NCBI GenBank assembly: GCA_040754075.1
Contig: JBFMDH010000001.1
Location: 1-64,000 of the forward strand
Reading direction: 5' to 3'
Length of the DNA: 64,000 nucleotides
DNA from: Acidobacteriota bacterium
Lineage (GTDB): Bacteria > Acidobacteriota > Blastocatellia > UBA7656
Below the pieces are notes generated by a model. The model saw only the letters and a program-made list of their open reading frames with translations. It had not been told where the DNA came from and did no database searches. How positions within the stretch are numbered: position 1 is the first letter of the stretch; the number at the start of each line of letters is the position of its first letter. A program made the position numbers and the translations under genes. Of the stretch, positions 45,486-53,422 are shown one piece after another.

Positions 45486-46418
45486 ATGATCAAAGTTGCA
45501 TTTATCTTTCCGGGACAAGGGTCGCAAACCGTCGGCATGGGTAAAGAATTAGCTGACGCTTTGCCGGTTGCGCGAAAAGTTTTTGATGAAGCCGATGCGG
45601 CGCTCGGCGAAGCGCTCTCAACCCTTTGTTTTGAAGGTCCCGAAGAAACCTTGAAATTAACTGCGAATACCCAACCGGCGATTTTGACAACTTCGATTGC
45701 GGCGCTTCGCGCCTTGGAAGCGCGCGGCATTCACCCGGATTTTGTCGCCGGTCATTCGCTGGGTGAATATAGCGCACTGGTTGCCGCAGGCGGTTTGAAT
45801 TTTGCAGACGCCGTGCGCATTGTCAGGCAGCGCGGCGAGTTTATGCAGGAGGCTGTGCCCGCGGGTGAAGGGGCGATGGCGGCGCTGATTGGCGGCGATG
45901 TTGCAAGCGTCGAATCGCTTTGCGAAGCGGTGGCGAGTTTAGGTGTTTGCCAGCCGGCAAATATCAATTCGCCAAGTCAAATTGTCATTGCCGGGAATAA
46001 AGCCGCGGTTGAACGCGCGGTTGAACTCGCCAAAGATAAAGGCTTTCGTCGCGCTGTGCTGCTTGCCGTCAGCGCGCCGTTTCATTGTCAGTTGATGAAA
46101 CCGGCGGCAGAAAAATTGCAGCCGGTGCTTGAGGCGACAACTTTTGCCGATTTGCAAACGCCGCTGGTGACCAACGTGGATGCGCGAATCATTGCCACGG
46201 GGACAGCGGCGCGGGATAGTTTATGCAGGCAGGTGGCATCGCCTGTGCGTTGGAGTGATTCCGTCAGATTATTACTTGAAGAGGGCGTCGGTGTTTTTGT
46301 TGAAGTCGGCGCCGGAAAAGTTTTGTCAGGACTGGTGCGCAACCTCAGCAAAGAGTGTAAGGTTTTCAATGTAGAGAACCTTGAATCACTCGAAGCGACG
46401 GTTGCTGCTTTACAATAG
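45486..46418 (+). CDS. fabD: malonyl-CoA:ACP transacylase FabD
   Basis: 310 residues. It loads malonyl groups onto ACP for fatty-acid synthesis in the cytoplasm. IFPGQGSQTVGMGKE is the oxyanion-hole region, GHSLGEYSAL holds the catalytic Ser91 and APFH holds His200. The protein has the standard length. No clear Shine-Dalgarno site is seen, because the start codon abuts the heptamer element and ACGGACGA precedes it. It is followed by acpP and fabF. Confidence 0.95.
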   Translation: MIKVAFIFPGQGSQTVGMGKELADALPVARKVFDEADAALGEALSTLCFEGPEETLKLTANTQPAILTTSIAALRALEARGIHPDFVAGHSLGEYSALVAAGGLNFADAVRIVRQRGEFMQEAVPAGEGAMAALIGGDVASVESLCEAVASLGVCQPANINSPSQIVIAGNKAAVERAVELAKDKGFRRAVLLAVSAPFHCQLMKPAAEKLQPVLEATTFADLQTPLVTNVDARIIATGTAARDSLCRQVASPVRWSDSVRLLLEEGVGVFVEVGAGKVLSGLVRNLSKECKVFNVENLESLEATVAALQ

Positions 46419-46494
46419 CCCAAAGCGATTTGCTGATTTTGCAGGATTAGCTTATCGTTCAAATTGAAATCATAATTTTAGGAGGAGCTAGGAA

Positions 46495-46734
46495 ATGGAA
46501 GGTTCCGTTGAAGAGAGAGTAAAACAGATTATCGTTGATGAACTTGGTGTAGATGAAGGTGAAGTGACCCTGAACGCTCGCTTTATTGATGACCTGGGCG
46601 CGGATTCGCTCGACACGGTCGAGTTAGTGATGCGTTTTGAAGAAGAATTCGATATTGAAATACCCGACGAAGACGCTGAAAAAATCACCAGTGTTCGTGA
46701 CGCGGTTGATTATATTGGCAAGCACTCCAAGTAG
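46495..46734 (+). CDS. acpP: acyl carrier protein
   Basis: 79 residues. The phosphopantetheine attachment motif [12 protein letters not shown] gives Ser38. The protein is acidic throughout and of normal length. AGGAGG lies nine bases before the start. It lies between fabD and fabF as in many bacteria. Confidence 0.97.
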   Translation: MEGSVEERVKQIIVDELGVDEGEVTLNARFIDDLGADSLDTVELVMRFEEEFDIEIPDEDAEKITSVRDAVDYIGKHSK

Positions 46735-46793
46735 TGCCAATTGAGGCGTGCCACTAAACGTTGGCGCACGCTTCTCGATTTGGAGGTGATACC

Positions 46794-48035
46794 TTGAACC
46801 GTCGTGTAGTAGTCACAGGTATCGGTTTGGTTTGCGGAGCAGGCAACACGAAGGAAGATGTATGGGCGACTTTGCTGGCGGGTAAAAGTCAGGTCGGTCC
46901 CATTACGCGATTTGACACTTCGGCTTTTCCTGTGCGCATTGCCAGTGAAGTGAAAAATTTTGATCCTCTGAAATTCGTTGAGAAAAAAGAGGTCAAAAAG
47001 ATGGACGTGTTTATTCACTATGCAATTGCCGCAGCGCAAGAGGCGATGGATGATTCGGGATTGAAAATTAACACCGATAACGCCGCGCGGGTCGGAACCT
47101 ATATCGGTTCAGGCATCGGCGGATTCGGAGTCATTGAACGCGAACACGAAAAATATCTCAAAGGCGGGCCCGGTCGTATCTCGCCCTTTTTTATTGTCGC
47201 GTCAATCGTCAATCTCGCATCCGGTCAGGTTTCCATTCGTTTTGGCGCAAAGGGACCGAACTCGGCAACCTGTACGGCTTGTTCATCGGGAGCACACGCC
47301 ATTGGCGATAGCTTCAGAATTATTCAACGAGGCGATGCCGATGCCATGATTTGCGGCGGCGCGGAAGGCGCGATCACGCCGATGGGCGTTGGCGGATTCG
47401 CTTCGATGCGGGCATTGTCGGAACGCAACGCCGAGCCGGAACGCGCCAGCCGTCCGTTTGACGGCAACCGTGATGGCTTTGTGATTGGCGAAGGCGCGGG
47501 GATGTTGATTTTGGAAGAACTCGAACATGCGCGCGCGCGTGGCGCAAAGATTTATGCTGAACTGGTTGGTTACGGCATGACGTCTGACGCTTATCACATC
47601 ACCCAACCTTGCGAAGATGGTGATGGCGCGATTCGTGTGATGCAAACCACCATCAAAGACGCCGGCATCGAACCCCAGCAAATCGGTTACATCAACGCCC
47701 ACGGCACATCGACCTATTACAACGATAAAATTGAAACGATGGCAATCAAAAAAGTTTTCGGCGACGCCGCTTATTCGATTCCCATCAGTTCAACCAAATC
47801 GGTTATGGGGCATTTGCTCGGTGCGGCGGGCGGTGTGGAGGCGGGCGTCCTGGCGCTTGCCGTTCACAATCAAACTGCGCCGCCGACAACCAATTACGAA
47901 CAGCCTGACCCGGAATGCGATCTCGATTATGTGCCGAACACGCCACGCAAAACCGACATCGCTTATGCGCTTTCCAACTCATTCGGTTTCGGGGGCACCA
48001 ATGCCGCGCTCCTGATGAAGCGTTACCCCGAATAA
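46794..48035 (+). CDS. fabF: beta-ketoacyl-ACP synthase II
   Basis: About 413 residues. It extends acyl-ACP by condensation with malonyl-ACP. The catalytic Cys is in CTACSSGAHAIG, with the two His in INAHGTSTYYND and KSVMGHLLGAAGG. TTG at 46794 is preferred: GGAGGTGAT lies just upstream and NRRVVVTGIG is the normal N-terminus, while the longer ATG form adds 11 unrelated residues. It is the last gene of the operon, and a short hairpin follows. Confidence 0.95.
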   Translation: MNRRVVVTGIGLVCGAGNTKEDVWATLLAGKSQVGPITRFDTSAFPVRIASEVKNFDPLKFVEKKEVKKMDVFIHYAIAAAQEAMDDSGLKINTDNAARVGTYIGSGIGGFGVIEREHEKYLKGGPGRISPFFIVASIVNLASGQVSIRFGAKGPNSATCTACSSGAHAIGDSFRIIQRGDADAMICGGAEGAITPMGVGGFASMRALSERNAEPERASRPFDGNRDGFVIGEGAGMLILEELEHARARGAKIYAELVGYGMTSDAYHITQPCEDGDGAIRVMQTTIKDAGIEPQQIGYINAHGTSTYYNDKIETMAIKKVFGDAAYSIPISSTKSVMGHLLGAAGGVEAGVLALAVHNQTAPPTTNYEQPDPECDLDYVPNTPRKTDIAYALSNSFGFGGTNAALLMKRYPE

Positions 48036-48061
48036 ATTCGCAGGCACTTGCGGGTATAACG

Positions 48062-48090
48062 CTCTGCCGACAGGCAGAGATTTCATTTTC
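48062..48090 (+). terminator. probable terminator after fabF
   Basis: CTCTGCC, a GACA loop and GGCAGAG form a 7-bp stem followed by the T-rich ATTTCATTTTC. It is 27 bases past the fabF stop. Confidence 0.5.
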
Positions 48091-48195
48091 GTTTACCGGC
48101 GGACAAAGATGCTGATGACTTAACCAAATCATCGGCATCATTGACCGCCTTTCAACGAGTAGATAAAGGCTTATTAAAAATCAAAGGGAAGAGTC

Positions 48196-48981
48196 ATGAA
48201 CATCGTTGTTTGTTTGAAACAGGTTCCGAAAAAGGATTCGATTTTACGCATTGCAGCGGATGGCAAATGGATTGATGACCGCGACCTCAGTTATGAAATG
48301 AGCGAAGCCGATTCTTACGCGCTGGAAGAAGCCTTGCGTCAAAAAGAGAAAATCGGCAGCGGTGAAGTCATCGTTATCGCCTTGGGTCCCGAACGGGTAC
48401 GCCAGTCCATCAAAGAGGCGCTCGCGAAAGGCGCAGACCGCGCCATTCATCTGTTCGATGATACCTTCAATGCGGCGACTGATGCCGAAGGCGTCGCCAC
48501 GGCGCTTGCCGCGGCTTTAAAGAATGAAAAGGTTGACCTCGTGCTCACAGGCTTGCAATCCGACGATTACGGTTTCGCGCAGGTCGGCTTGATTCTTGCC
48601 GAAAAAATGGGTCTTTCGAGCGCCACCATCGTTATGGAAGTGCAGCCTCATGGCGATAAAGTTCGCGTCAAACGCGAACTCGAAAGCGGCTGGTTCCAGT
48701 GGGTCACGATCCCAACGCCGGCGCTACTCACCATTCAATCGGGCATCAATCAACTGCGCTACGCGACCCTCAAAGGCATTATGGCAGCGAAGAAAAAAGA
48801 GCTTCGCGAAGTCAAAGCCGCTGACCTCGGTTTATCTGCCGATGATTTAAAAGCCCGTCAGACCATCGAAAAAGCCTATTTACCGGTGAAATCCAAACAG
48901 ACGGAAATCATCGAAGGCAAACCGTCTGAGGCGGCTGCCAAGTTGGTCGAGAAACTGAAATTCGAGGCGAGAGTTTTATAG
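48196..48981 (+). CDS. etfB: electron transfer flavoprotein beta subunit
   Basis: 261 residues. MNIVVCLKQVPKKDS, SEADSYALEEALR and LVLTGLQSDDYGFAQVGLI are EtfB landmarks; the protein binds AMP and pairs with EtfA. The heterodimer takes electrons from acyl-CoA dehydrogenases and passes them to ETF-quinone oxidoreductase. AAAGGGAAG precedes the ATG. A heptamer element separates it from etfA. Confidence 0.93.
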   Translation: MNIVVCLKQVPKKDSILRIAADGKWIDDRDLSYEMSEADSYALEEALRQKEKIGSGEVIVIALGPERVRQSIKEALAKGADRAIHLFDDTFNAATDAEGVATALAAALKNEKVDLVLTGLQSDDYGFAQVGLILAEKMGLSSATIVMEVQPHGDKVRVKRELESGWFQWVTIPTPALLTIQSGINQLRYATLKGIMAAKKKELREVKAADLGLSADDLKARQTIEKAYLPVKSKQTEIIEGKPSEAAAKLVEKLKFEARVL

Positions 48982-48983
48982 AT

Positions 48984-49062
48984 TAGGATACGGGATACAG
49001 GATTCAGGATTCAGCTAAGCTCAAAATAACTGAATCCTGAATCCTGTATCCTGAATCCTGGA
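48984..49062. repeat. inverted heptamer-array element (GGATTCA word)
   Basis: The left arm 48984-49014 reads GGATACG, GGATACA, GGATTCA, GGATTCA. The right arm about 49029-49062 is the inverse (TGAATCC, TGAATCC, TGTATCC, TGAATCC). It lies between etfB and etfA, and its right end runs into the etfA ribosome site GGAGGAAGG. Confidence 0.82.
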
Positions 49063-49070
49063 GGAAGGTA

Positions 49071-50054
49071 ATGAGCGAAGGCATTTTACTTTTTATTGAA
49101 CAACGCGATGGCGCTTTGAATCGCACATCGCTTGAAGCGCTGGTTGCCGCGCAAAAAATTGCCGCTGAGACCGGCGATAAAATTTCTGCGGTGGTTTTAG
49201 GTCAAGGCGTTGCCAATGTGGCAAGCGAATTTGCTACGCGCAAACTTGAAACCGTTTATACAGTCGAAGACGACAAGCTTGCGACCTATACGCCTGATGC
49301 TTATGTCGGCGCGTTAAAACAGGTCGTCGAAAAACTCAACCCGAAATTTGTGATGTTCAGCCACACCTACCGGGTGCGCGATTTCGCGCCGCGCCTTTCT
49401 GCCGTGCTTGGTAAATCGTTCGTCACCGATTGCATTGATTTTCGCGTTGAAGGCGGTGAAGTGGTTTTCATCCGTCAGATTTTTCAAGGCAAAATCAACA
49501 CGGACGTTCGCCTGAGTGCCGATGCGCCGATTTTCGCTTCGTTTCAAGCGGGTTCCTATCGCGCCGATTTAGCCGAAGCCGGAAGCGCAAAGGTCGAAGC
49601 CTTGACGGTTGATTTATCGGGCGTTGAAGTGCGCACCATAACCGAAGCGCCGTTTCAGGAAGCCAAGGCTGCCGTTGACCTCACGCAAGCGCCGCTCATC
49701 GTGGCTGTCGGGCGCGGCATTAAAGAGAAAGACAACCTTAAAATTATCGAAGACCTCGCCGCCGCGATGGGCGCGGAGGTTGCCGCTTCGCGTCCGATTT
49801 GCGATAACGAATGGTTGCCGATGGACAGACAAATCGGCAGTTCCGGTCAAACCGTTGCGCCGAAACTTTATTTAGCAGTTGGCATATCGGGCGCGATTCA
49901 ACACGTCGTCGGCATGAAAAATTCGCAGACCATCGTGGCGATTAACAAAGACGCCGAAGCGCCGATTTTCGACATCGCCGATTATGGCATCGTTGGTGAT
50001 TTGTTCGAGATTGTTCCGGCGCTCACCGAAGAAGTGAAAAAAGCCAAAGGTTGA
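49071..50054 (+). CDS. etfA: electron transfer flavoprotein alpha subunit
   Basis: 327 residues. The C-terminal FAD-binding region reads GSSGQTVAPKLYLAVGISGA, then QHVVGMKNSQTIVAINKD and FDIADYGIVGD, classic EtfA. The N-terminal domain pairs with EtfB. GGAGGAAGG before the ATG is a strong ribosome site at the edge of the heptamer element. Its natural acceptor, ETF-QO, is encoded 9.5 kb downstream at 59616. Confidence 0.94.
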   Translation: MSEGILLFIEQRDGALNRTSLEALVAAQKIAAETGDKISAVVLGQGVANVASEFATRKLETVYTVEDDKLATYTPDAYVGALKQVVEKLNPKFVMFSHTYRVRDFAPRLSAVLGKSFVTDCIDFRVEGGEVVFIRQIFQGKINTDVRLSADAPIFASFQAGSYRADLAEAGSAKVEALTVDLSGVEVRTITEAPFQEAKAAVDLTQAPLIVAVGRGIKEKDNLKIIEDLAAAMGAEVAASRPICDNEWLPMDRQIGSSGQTVAPKLYLAVGISGAIQHVVGMKNSQTIVAINKDAEAPIFDIADYGIVGDLFEIVPALTEEVKKAKG

Positions 50055-50099
50055 TGACCGGACGACGAGTTCGTTGAAAAGTTCGCGGCAGCTTTGATT

Positions 50100-50149
50100 G
50101 GCGCATCTTTGGTGTGCGTTGACTTGTCAATGCACACTAAAGATGCGCC
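50100..50149. terminator. 24-bp hairpin between convergent etfA and amidase genes
   Basis: GGCGCATCTTTGGTGTGCGT and on (50100-50123) pairs with 50126-50149 over 24 bp with two G-U wobbles and a 2-base loop. It lacks a T-run. It lies between convergent genes, so a bidirectional termination or mRNA-end role is likely. Confidence 0.55.
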
Positions 50150-50167
50150 GAATTTTCCTCACCTCAC

Positions 50168-51724
50168 TTAGAATTTACCTGCATAAATCGGCGGACGTTT
50201 TTTCGTCCAGGGACGTGCTGCTTCAAGTTCATAAGCCAGTTGCAAAAGCGTCGCTTCGCCACCACGCCAGGCGGCAAACTGACTGCCGATGGGCAAGCCA
50301 GTTGCCGTCCAGTAAAGCGGCACGGACATCGCCGTCGTCCCGGCTGCATTATGCAAAGGGGTGTAGCCAACCGTATCGAGCACACGACTCATCAAGGTGT
50401 TAAATTCCACAGTCGGGCTATGATGACCGAGTTTATAAGGCGGCAGGCGCAAAACCGGGGACAAAATCACATCATAACTTTGAAACATTTTTTCAAGCAC
50501 TGTGGTTGCCGCAGTGAATTCTTGAATCGCTTTTTGCCAGCAATTTTGCACGCCGCGACGTTTTGCGAGTTCCGCAAGTCCCAACGTCCACGGTTCGAGG
50601 TAATCTTCAGGCTTGGCGTCTTTGCCGAACCACTCGGCGACCATCTTCTCGTATTCGACAGTGCCCGATGCCCAAAGTCCGATAAACCCGTCGATGAACG
50701 CTTCGCCATTGAGATCGAGTTTCGCTTCTTCAATTTTATGTCCGAGTCGGTCGCAGAGTTTCGCTGTAGAGGTGATGGCATTCTGCACTTCCGGGTCAGG
50801 CGCTTTACCGTTTAAAGCTTGCGTGACCAGGGCGATTTTCAAGCGTTTCTTTGATGGCGCGGAAACAAACCCGACCGCCGGTAAGTTGGCAATATTTTTA
50901 TTTTCAACGACGCTTAAAAAAGCCGCTGTGTCGCGCACCGAACGACTCAGGCAGAGGTTGGACGAGATGTTTAAAACTTCCAAACCGCCGCCTCTTGAGG
51001 GACTGTTGCCGAGTTCTCGATTGCGCGAAGGCTTCAACCCGAACACGCCGCATTGACTTGCGGGAATGCGAATCGAGCCGCCGCCATCGCTGGCGTGCGC
51101 AAACGGCACGAACCCAGCCGCAACCGCTGCCGCCGTTCCGCCGCTCGACCCGCCCGTGGTGTAGGCAGGATTCCAGGGGTTGCGACTTGCGCCGTACAGA
51201 ACCGGTTCCGTGGTGTCGATGAGTCCCATCTCCGGCGAACTCGTCACCCCTGTGATAATCATTCCCGCCTGCTCCATCGCCTCAACCAGAGGCGAACTGA
51301 CTTTCGCAGCCTTACCGTTTTTCTCAATTAATCTGGCGAACATTCGCGAACCGTTGGTGATACTTGCGTCTTTGTAGGCGATGAGGTTTTTCAGCATCGT
51401 CGGCACCCCGGCAAACCTTCCCTCACCAGCGCCGCGACGCGCCCGGTCGCGGGCTTTTTCAATATCAAAGAGTTTTGGCAAGACGGCATTGAGTTTCGGA
51501 TTGAGGCGCTCGACATGGCGTAGCGCGTCTTCGACGAGTTCAAGCGGTGAGACCTGTTTTTTGCGCACCAGTTCAGCCAGTCCCAGCCCGTCGAAACTCG
51601 CGAATTCCGAAAGTTTCAATTTGGTTTGAGCGGCGCTTGCCTTGACCACCAACAGCGAAGTGTTTGCCGCAGCCATTGAAAAGAGGGCGGCTTGTTTGAT
51701 GAAGTCTCTGCGCGTTTTGTCCAT
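50168..51724 (-). CDS. Tat-exported amidase (amidase signature family)
   Basis: 518 residues. The start has a twin-arginine signal ([20 protein letters not shown]). The Ser-cisSer-Lys triad is visible: Lys in [12 protein letters not shown], cis-Ser and nucleophile Ser in the block [14 protein letters not shown] plus [13 protein letters not shown]. Length fits the family. Members hydrolyse varied amides; the substrate is not predictable. It is convergent with etfA. Confidence 0.92.
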   Translation of the reverse strand: MDKTRRDFIKQAALFSMAAANTSLLVVKASAAQTKLKLSEFASFDGLGLAELVRKKQVSPLELVEDALRHVERLNPKLNAVLPKLFDIEKARDRARRGAGEGRFAGVPTMLKNLIAYKDASITNGSRMFARLIEKNGKAAKVSSPLVEAMEQAGMIITGVTSSPEMGLIDTTEPVLYGASRNPWNPAYTTGGSSGGTAAAVAAGFVPFAHASDGGGSIRIPASQCGVFGLKPSRNRELGNSPSRGGGLEVLNISSNLCLSRSVRDTAAFLSVVENKNIANLPAVGFVSAPSKKRLKIALVTQALNGKAPDPEVQNAITSTAKLCDRLGHKIEEAKLDLNGEAFIDGFIGLWASGTVEYEKMVAEWFGKDAKPEDYLEPWTLGLAELAKRRGVQNCWQKAIQEFTAATTVLEKMFQSYDVILSPVLRLPPYKLGHHSPTVEFNTLMSRVLDTVGYTPLHNAAGTTAMSVPLYWTATGLPIGSQFAAWRGGEATLLQLAYELEAARPWTKKRPPIYAGKF

Positions 51725-51833
51725 ACAAAATCCTTTTTAATTATTCGATTGATGTTTGGTGATTAAAATTTTTGCTCTGCTCTTGGTGAAGGGAGAATAG
51801 TCGTTTGTAATGCCGGTTGACAAGGCTACGGAT

Positions 51834-52523
51834 TTATTTCCACTCAATTTCTACACTTTCATATTTTTCCGTGCCGAGATTTTTTAGAACATGACGCTTG
51901 AGGGGTTCGTGCCAGTTGAAGTCGCCGACCGCGAAACTTTTGGTTTTGGCTTTGCGGTTGTTGTTTTCAATTGCAAGTTCTCCACTGGTAACCGAAACGC
52001 TGAGGCGCGGCAAAACGTGCGCGTGCGCAGCGATGGTTTGACCGGGTTCGATGATGAGGCGATAGACGCGCACTCGTTCGTTTTCCAAAATCAGGGTGTG
52101 ACCGGCGGTTTTTTCGAGAGCGGCTTCCTGCATTGCCGCTTTGGAAACTTTACCGAAAGGCGCGAGAATTTCCGCATCAATAAATCTGAGCGGGGTGTCG
52201 CCGACATTGGTGATGCGATGTGTATAGCCGCCTTTGGCAAAACTCGTCCTGCCGGTTTCCATCGTCGTGAAAACTGCCTCCCGTTGACCGACGGTTTCGG
52301 TTTTGAGTTTCCCGCCGCCGACATTCACCGGCACATTATCGAGGTCGTGCGTATGAAAGAGCGTGGCGTCGCCAATTTTCACCATTGCATCAATCACCCG
52401 CACATAGGGATTTTCAAACATCACTTTATGACGCGGTTCTTTCCCGACCGGCACCGATTGCTGCACAGGAATGAGCAAGCCGACAACGAATAAAAATAGT
52501 TTGGCGATTAAGGGGTTTTTCAT
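51834..52523 (-). CDS. exported double-cupin-like protein
   Basis: 229 residues with an N-terminal signal (KLFLFVVGLLIPVQQS). Two related beta-rich halves are visible: ENPYVRVIDAMVKIGDATLF with HTHDLDN, and ENERVRVYRLIIEPGQTIAA with HAHVLPRLSV. The HxH pairs resemble cupin metal ligands. No enzyme family is recognised. It lies 110 bases upstream of the amidase on the same strand. Confidence 0.72.
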   Translation of the reverse strand: MKNPLIAKLFLFVVGLLIPVQQSVPVGKEPRHKVMFENPYVRVIDAMVKIGDATLFHTHDLDNVPVNVGGGKLKTETVGQREAVFTTMETGRTSFAKGGYTHRITNVGDTPLRFIDAEILAPFGKVSKAAMQEAALEKTAGHTLILENERVRVYRLIIEPGQTIAAHAHVLPRLSVSVTSGELAIENNNRKAKTKSFAVGDFNWHEPLKRHVLKNLGTEKYESVEIEWK

Positions 52524-52562
52524 AGGCGAATGACTTGTTTTTAGTTGATGACTTTTGAAAAC

Positions 52563-52985
52563 TTATGAATCGTTCGCAATCTCATTCAATAACTCAATTG
52601 CTGAGAGAATGCGAACTCCTTCATGTTGTTTCAAATCTAAAAGGTGACTATCGCCGGAAACAATCGCTTCGCAGTTTGCGACAAGCGCACAAGCTAAAAC
52701 CGCATCATCATCCGGGTCAGCCAAAATAACAGGTTCTATCTCATGAGGTTTAACCACAATCGCTAGCGCCGCATATCCTAAAACCAATTCGTGCGCTGTA
52801 ACATTCGCAATTGTGAGTCTCTCGGCAAATTTTTCACGATTCAACACTTCTTCCAGCTCTTCAAGTAAAACGGCGCTGGTGAATAATTCTATTTTTCCGT
52901 TACGGGCAGCATCCAAAACTTGTCGGGGAGCGCCGCGCTAGAACAAACCGGAAATGATGATATTGGTATCGGCTACGATTCGCAT
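52563..52985 (-). pseudogene. PIN-domain toxin interrupted by an amber codon
   Basis: From ATG 52985 the frame reads MRIVADTNIIISGLF, then TAG (52940-52938), then RGAPRQVLDAARNGKIELFT and on to the stop at 52563. The usual family sequence has a Trp (TGG) at the stop position (GLFWRGAP), so a single G-to-A change explains it. The rest (ILADPDDDAVLACALVANCE, IVSGDSHLLDL) keeps the PIN acidic residues. Only a 117-residue fragment starting at Met 52916 lacks the stop, and it would miss the first catalytic Asp. The gene lies four bases after an intact antitoxin gene. It is a dead toxin unless the amber codon is read through or miscalled. Confidence 0.85.
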
Positions 52986-52989
52986 TGAA

Positions 52990-53220
52990 TTAACGCTTTG
53001 ATTGGCGAACGGCAGCAATTTCTGCTTCGACTTCGGCTGCTGTAAGCGGCGGCGTATCTAAATCCGCCAAACGCTCAGCCGCCGCAAAGAGGTTGTCAAC
53101 GCGACGACGTTGGAGTTCGGCGCGAATCAAGGCTTCAATGGATTCGGCAGTCAGCAAGCCGTTAGCTTCCGCCTCACGAGCTAAATTATCAGGCAAAATA
53201 ACCGTCAATTCAGATGACAT
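52990..53220 (-). CDS. antitoxin partner of the broken PIN toxin
   Basis: About 76 residues from ATG 53220 (GGAG eight bases upstream). The start MSSELTVILPDNLAREAEAN and AELQRRRVDNLFAAAERL suggest a short ribbon-helix-helix-like or VapB-type antitoxin with a helical C-terminus (AEVEAEIAAVRQS). Immediately downstream is the PIN gene carrying a stop codon. The antitoxin itself looks intact. Confidence 0.75.
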   Translation of the reverse strand: MSSELTVILPDNLAREAEANGLLTAESIEALIRAELQRRRVDNLFAAAERLADLDTPPLTAAEVEAEIAAVRQSKR

Positions 53221-53422
53221 AGTGATTACTCCATTTTGAAATTCAATCATAATCTCATCCAAATCGAATCACAACTTTGCTTAATAAGCATTTAGCGTAG
53301 GGAAGCAACCTCACAAAACCTGAGCAATGCTTATAAAAATTCCTGATTGAAAGCGTATCACAACCAATAACTAAAAAGTTGCAGAATAAAAATTAGGAGA
53401 ACGGCTTGTTTAATCCACCCCC

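Noticed and set aside
44250-49062. Tandem short repeats as CRISPR arrays
   Set aside because: Units are 7-9 nt without unique spacers between them, the arms are inverted, and no cas gene is present.
52938-52940. Amber codon as pyrrolysine or programmed recoding
   Set aside because: Only one gene shows it and all other genes use TAG as normal stop (for example 5394-5396, 8929-8931); simple mutation is more likely.
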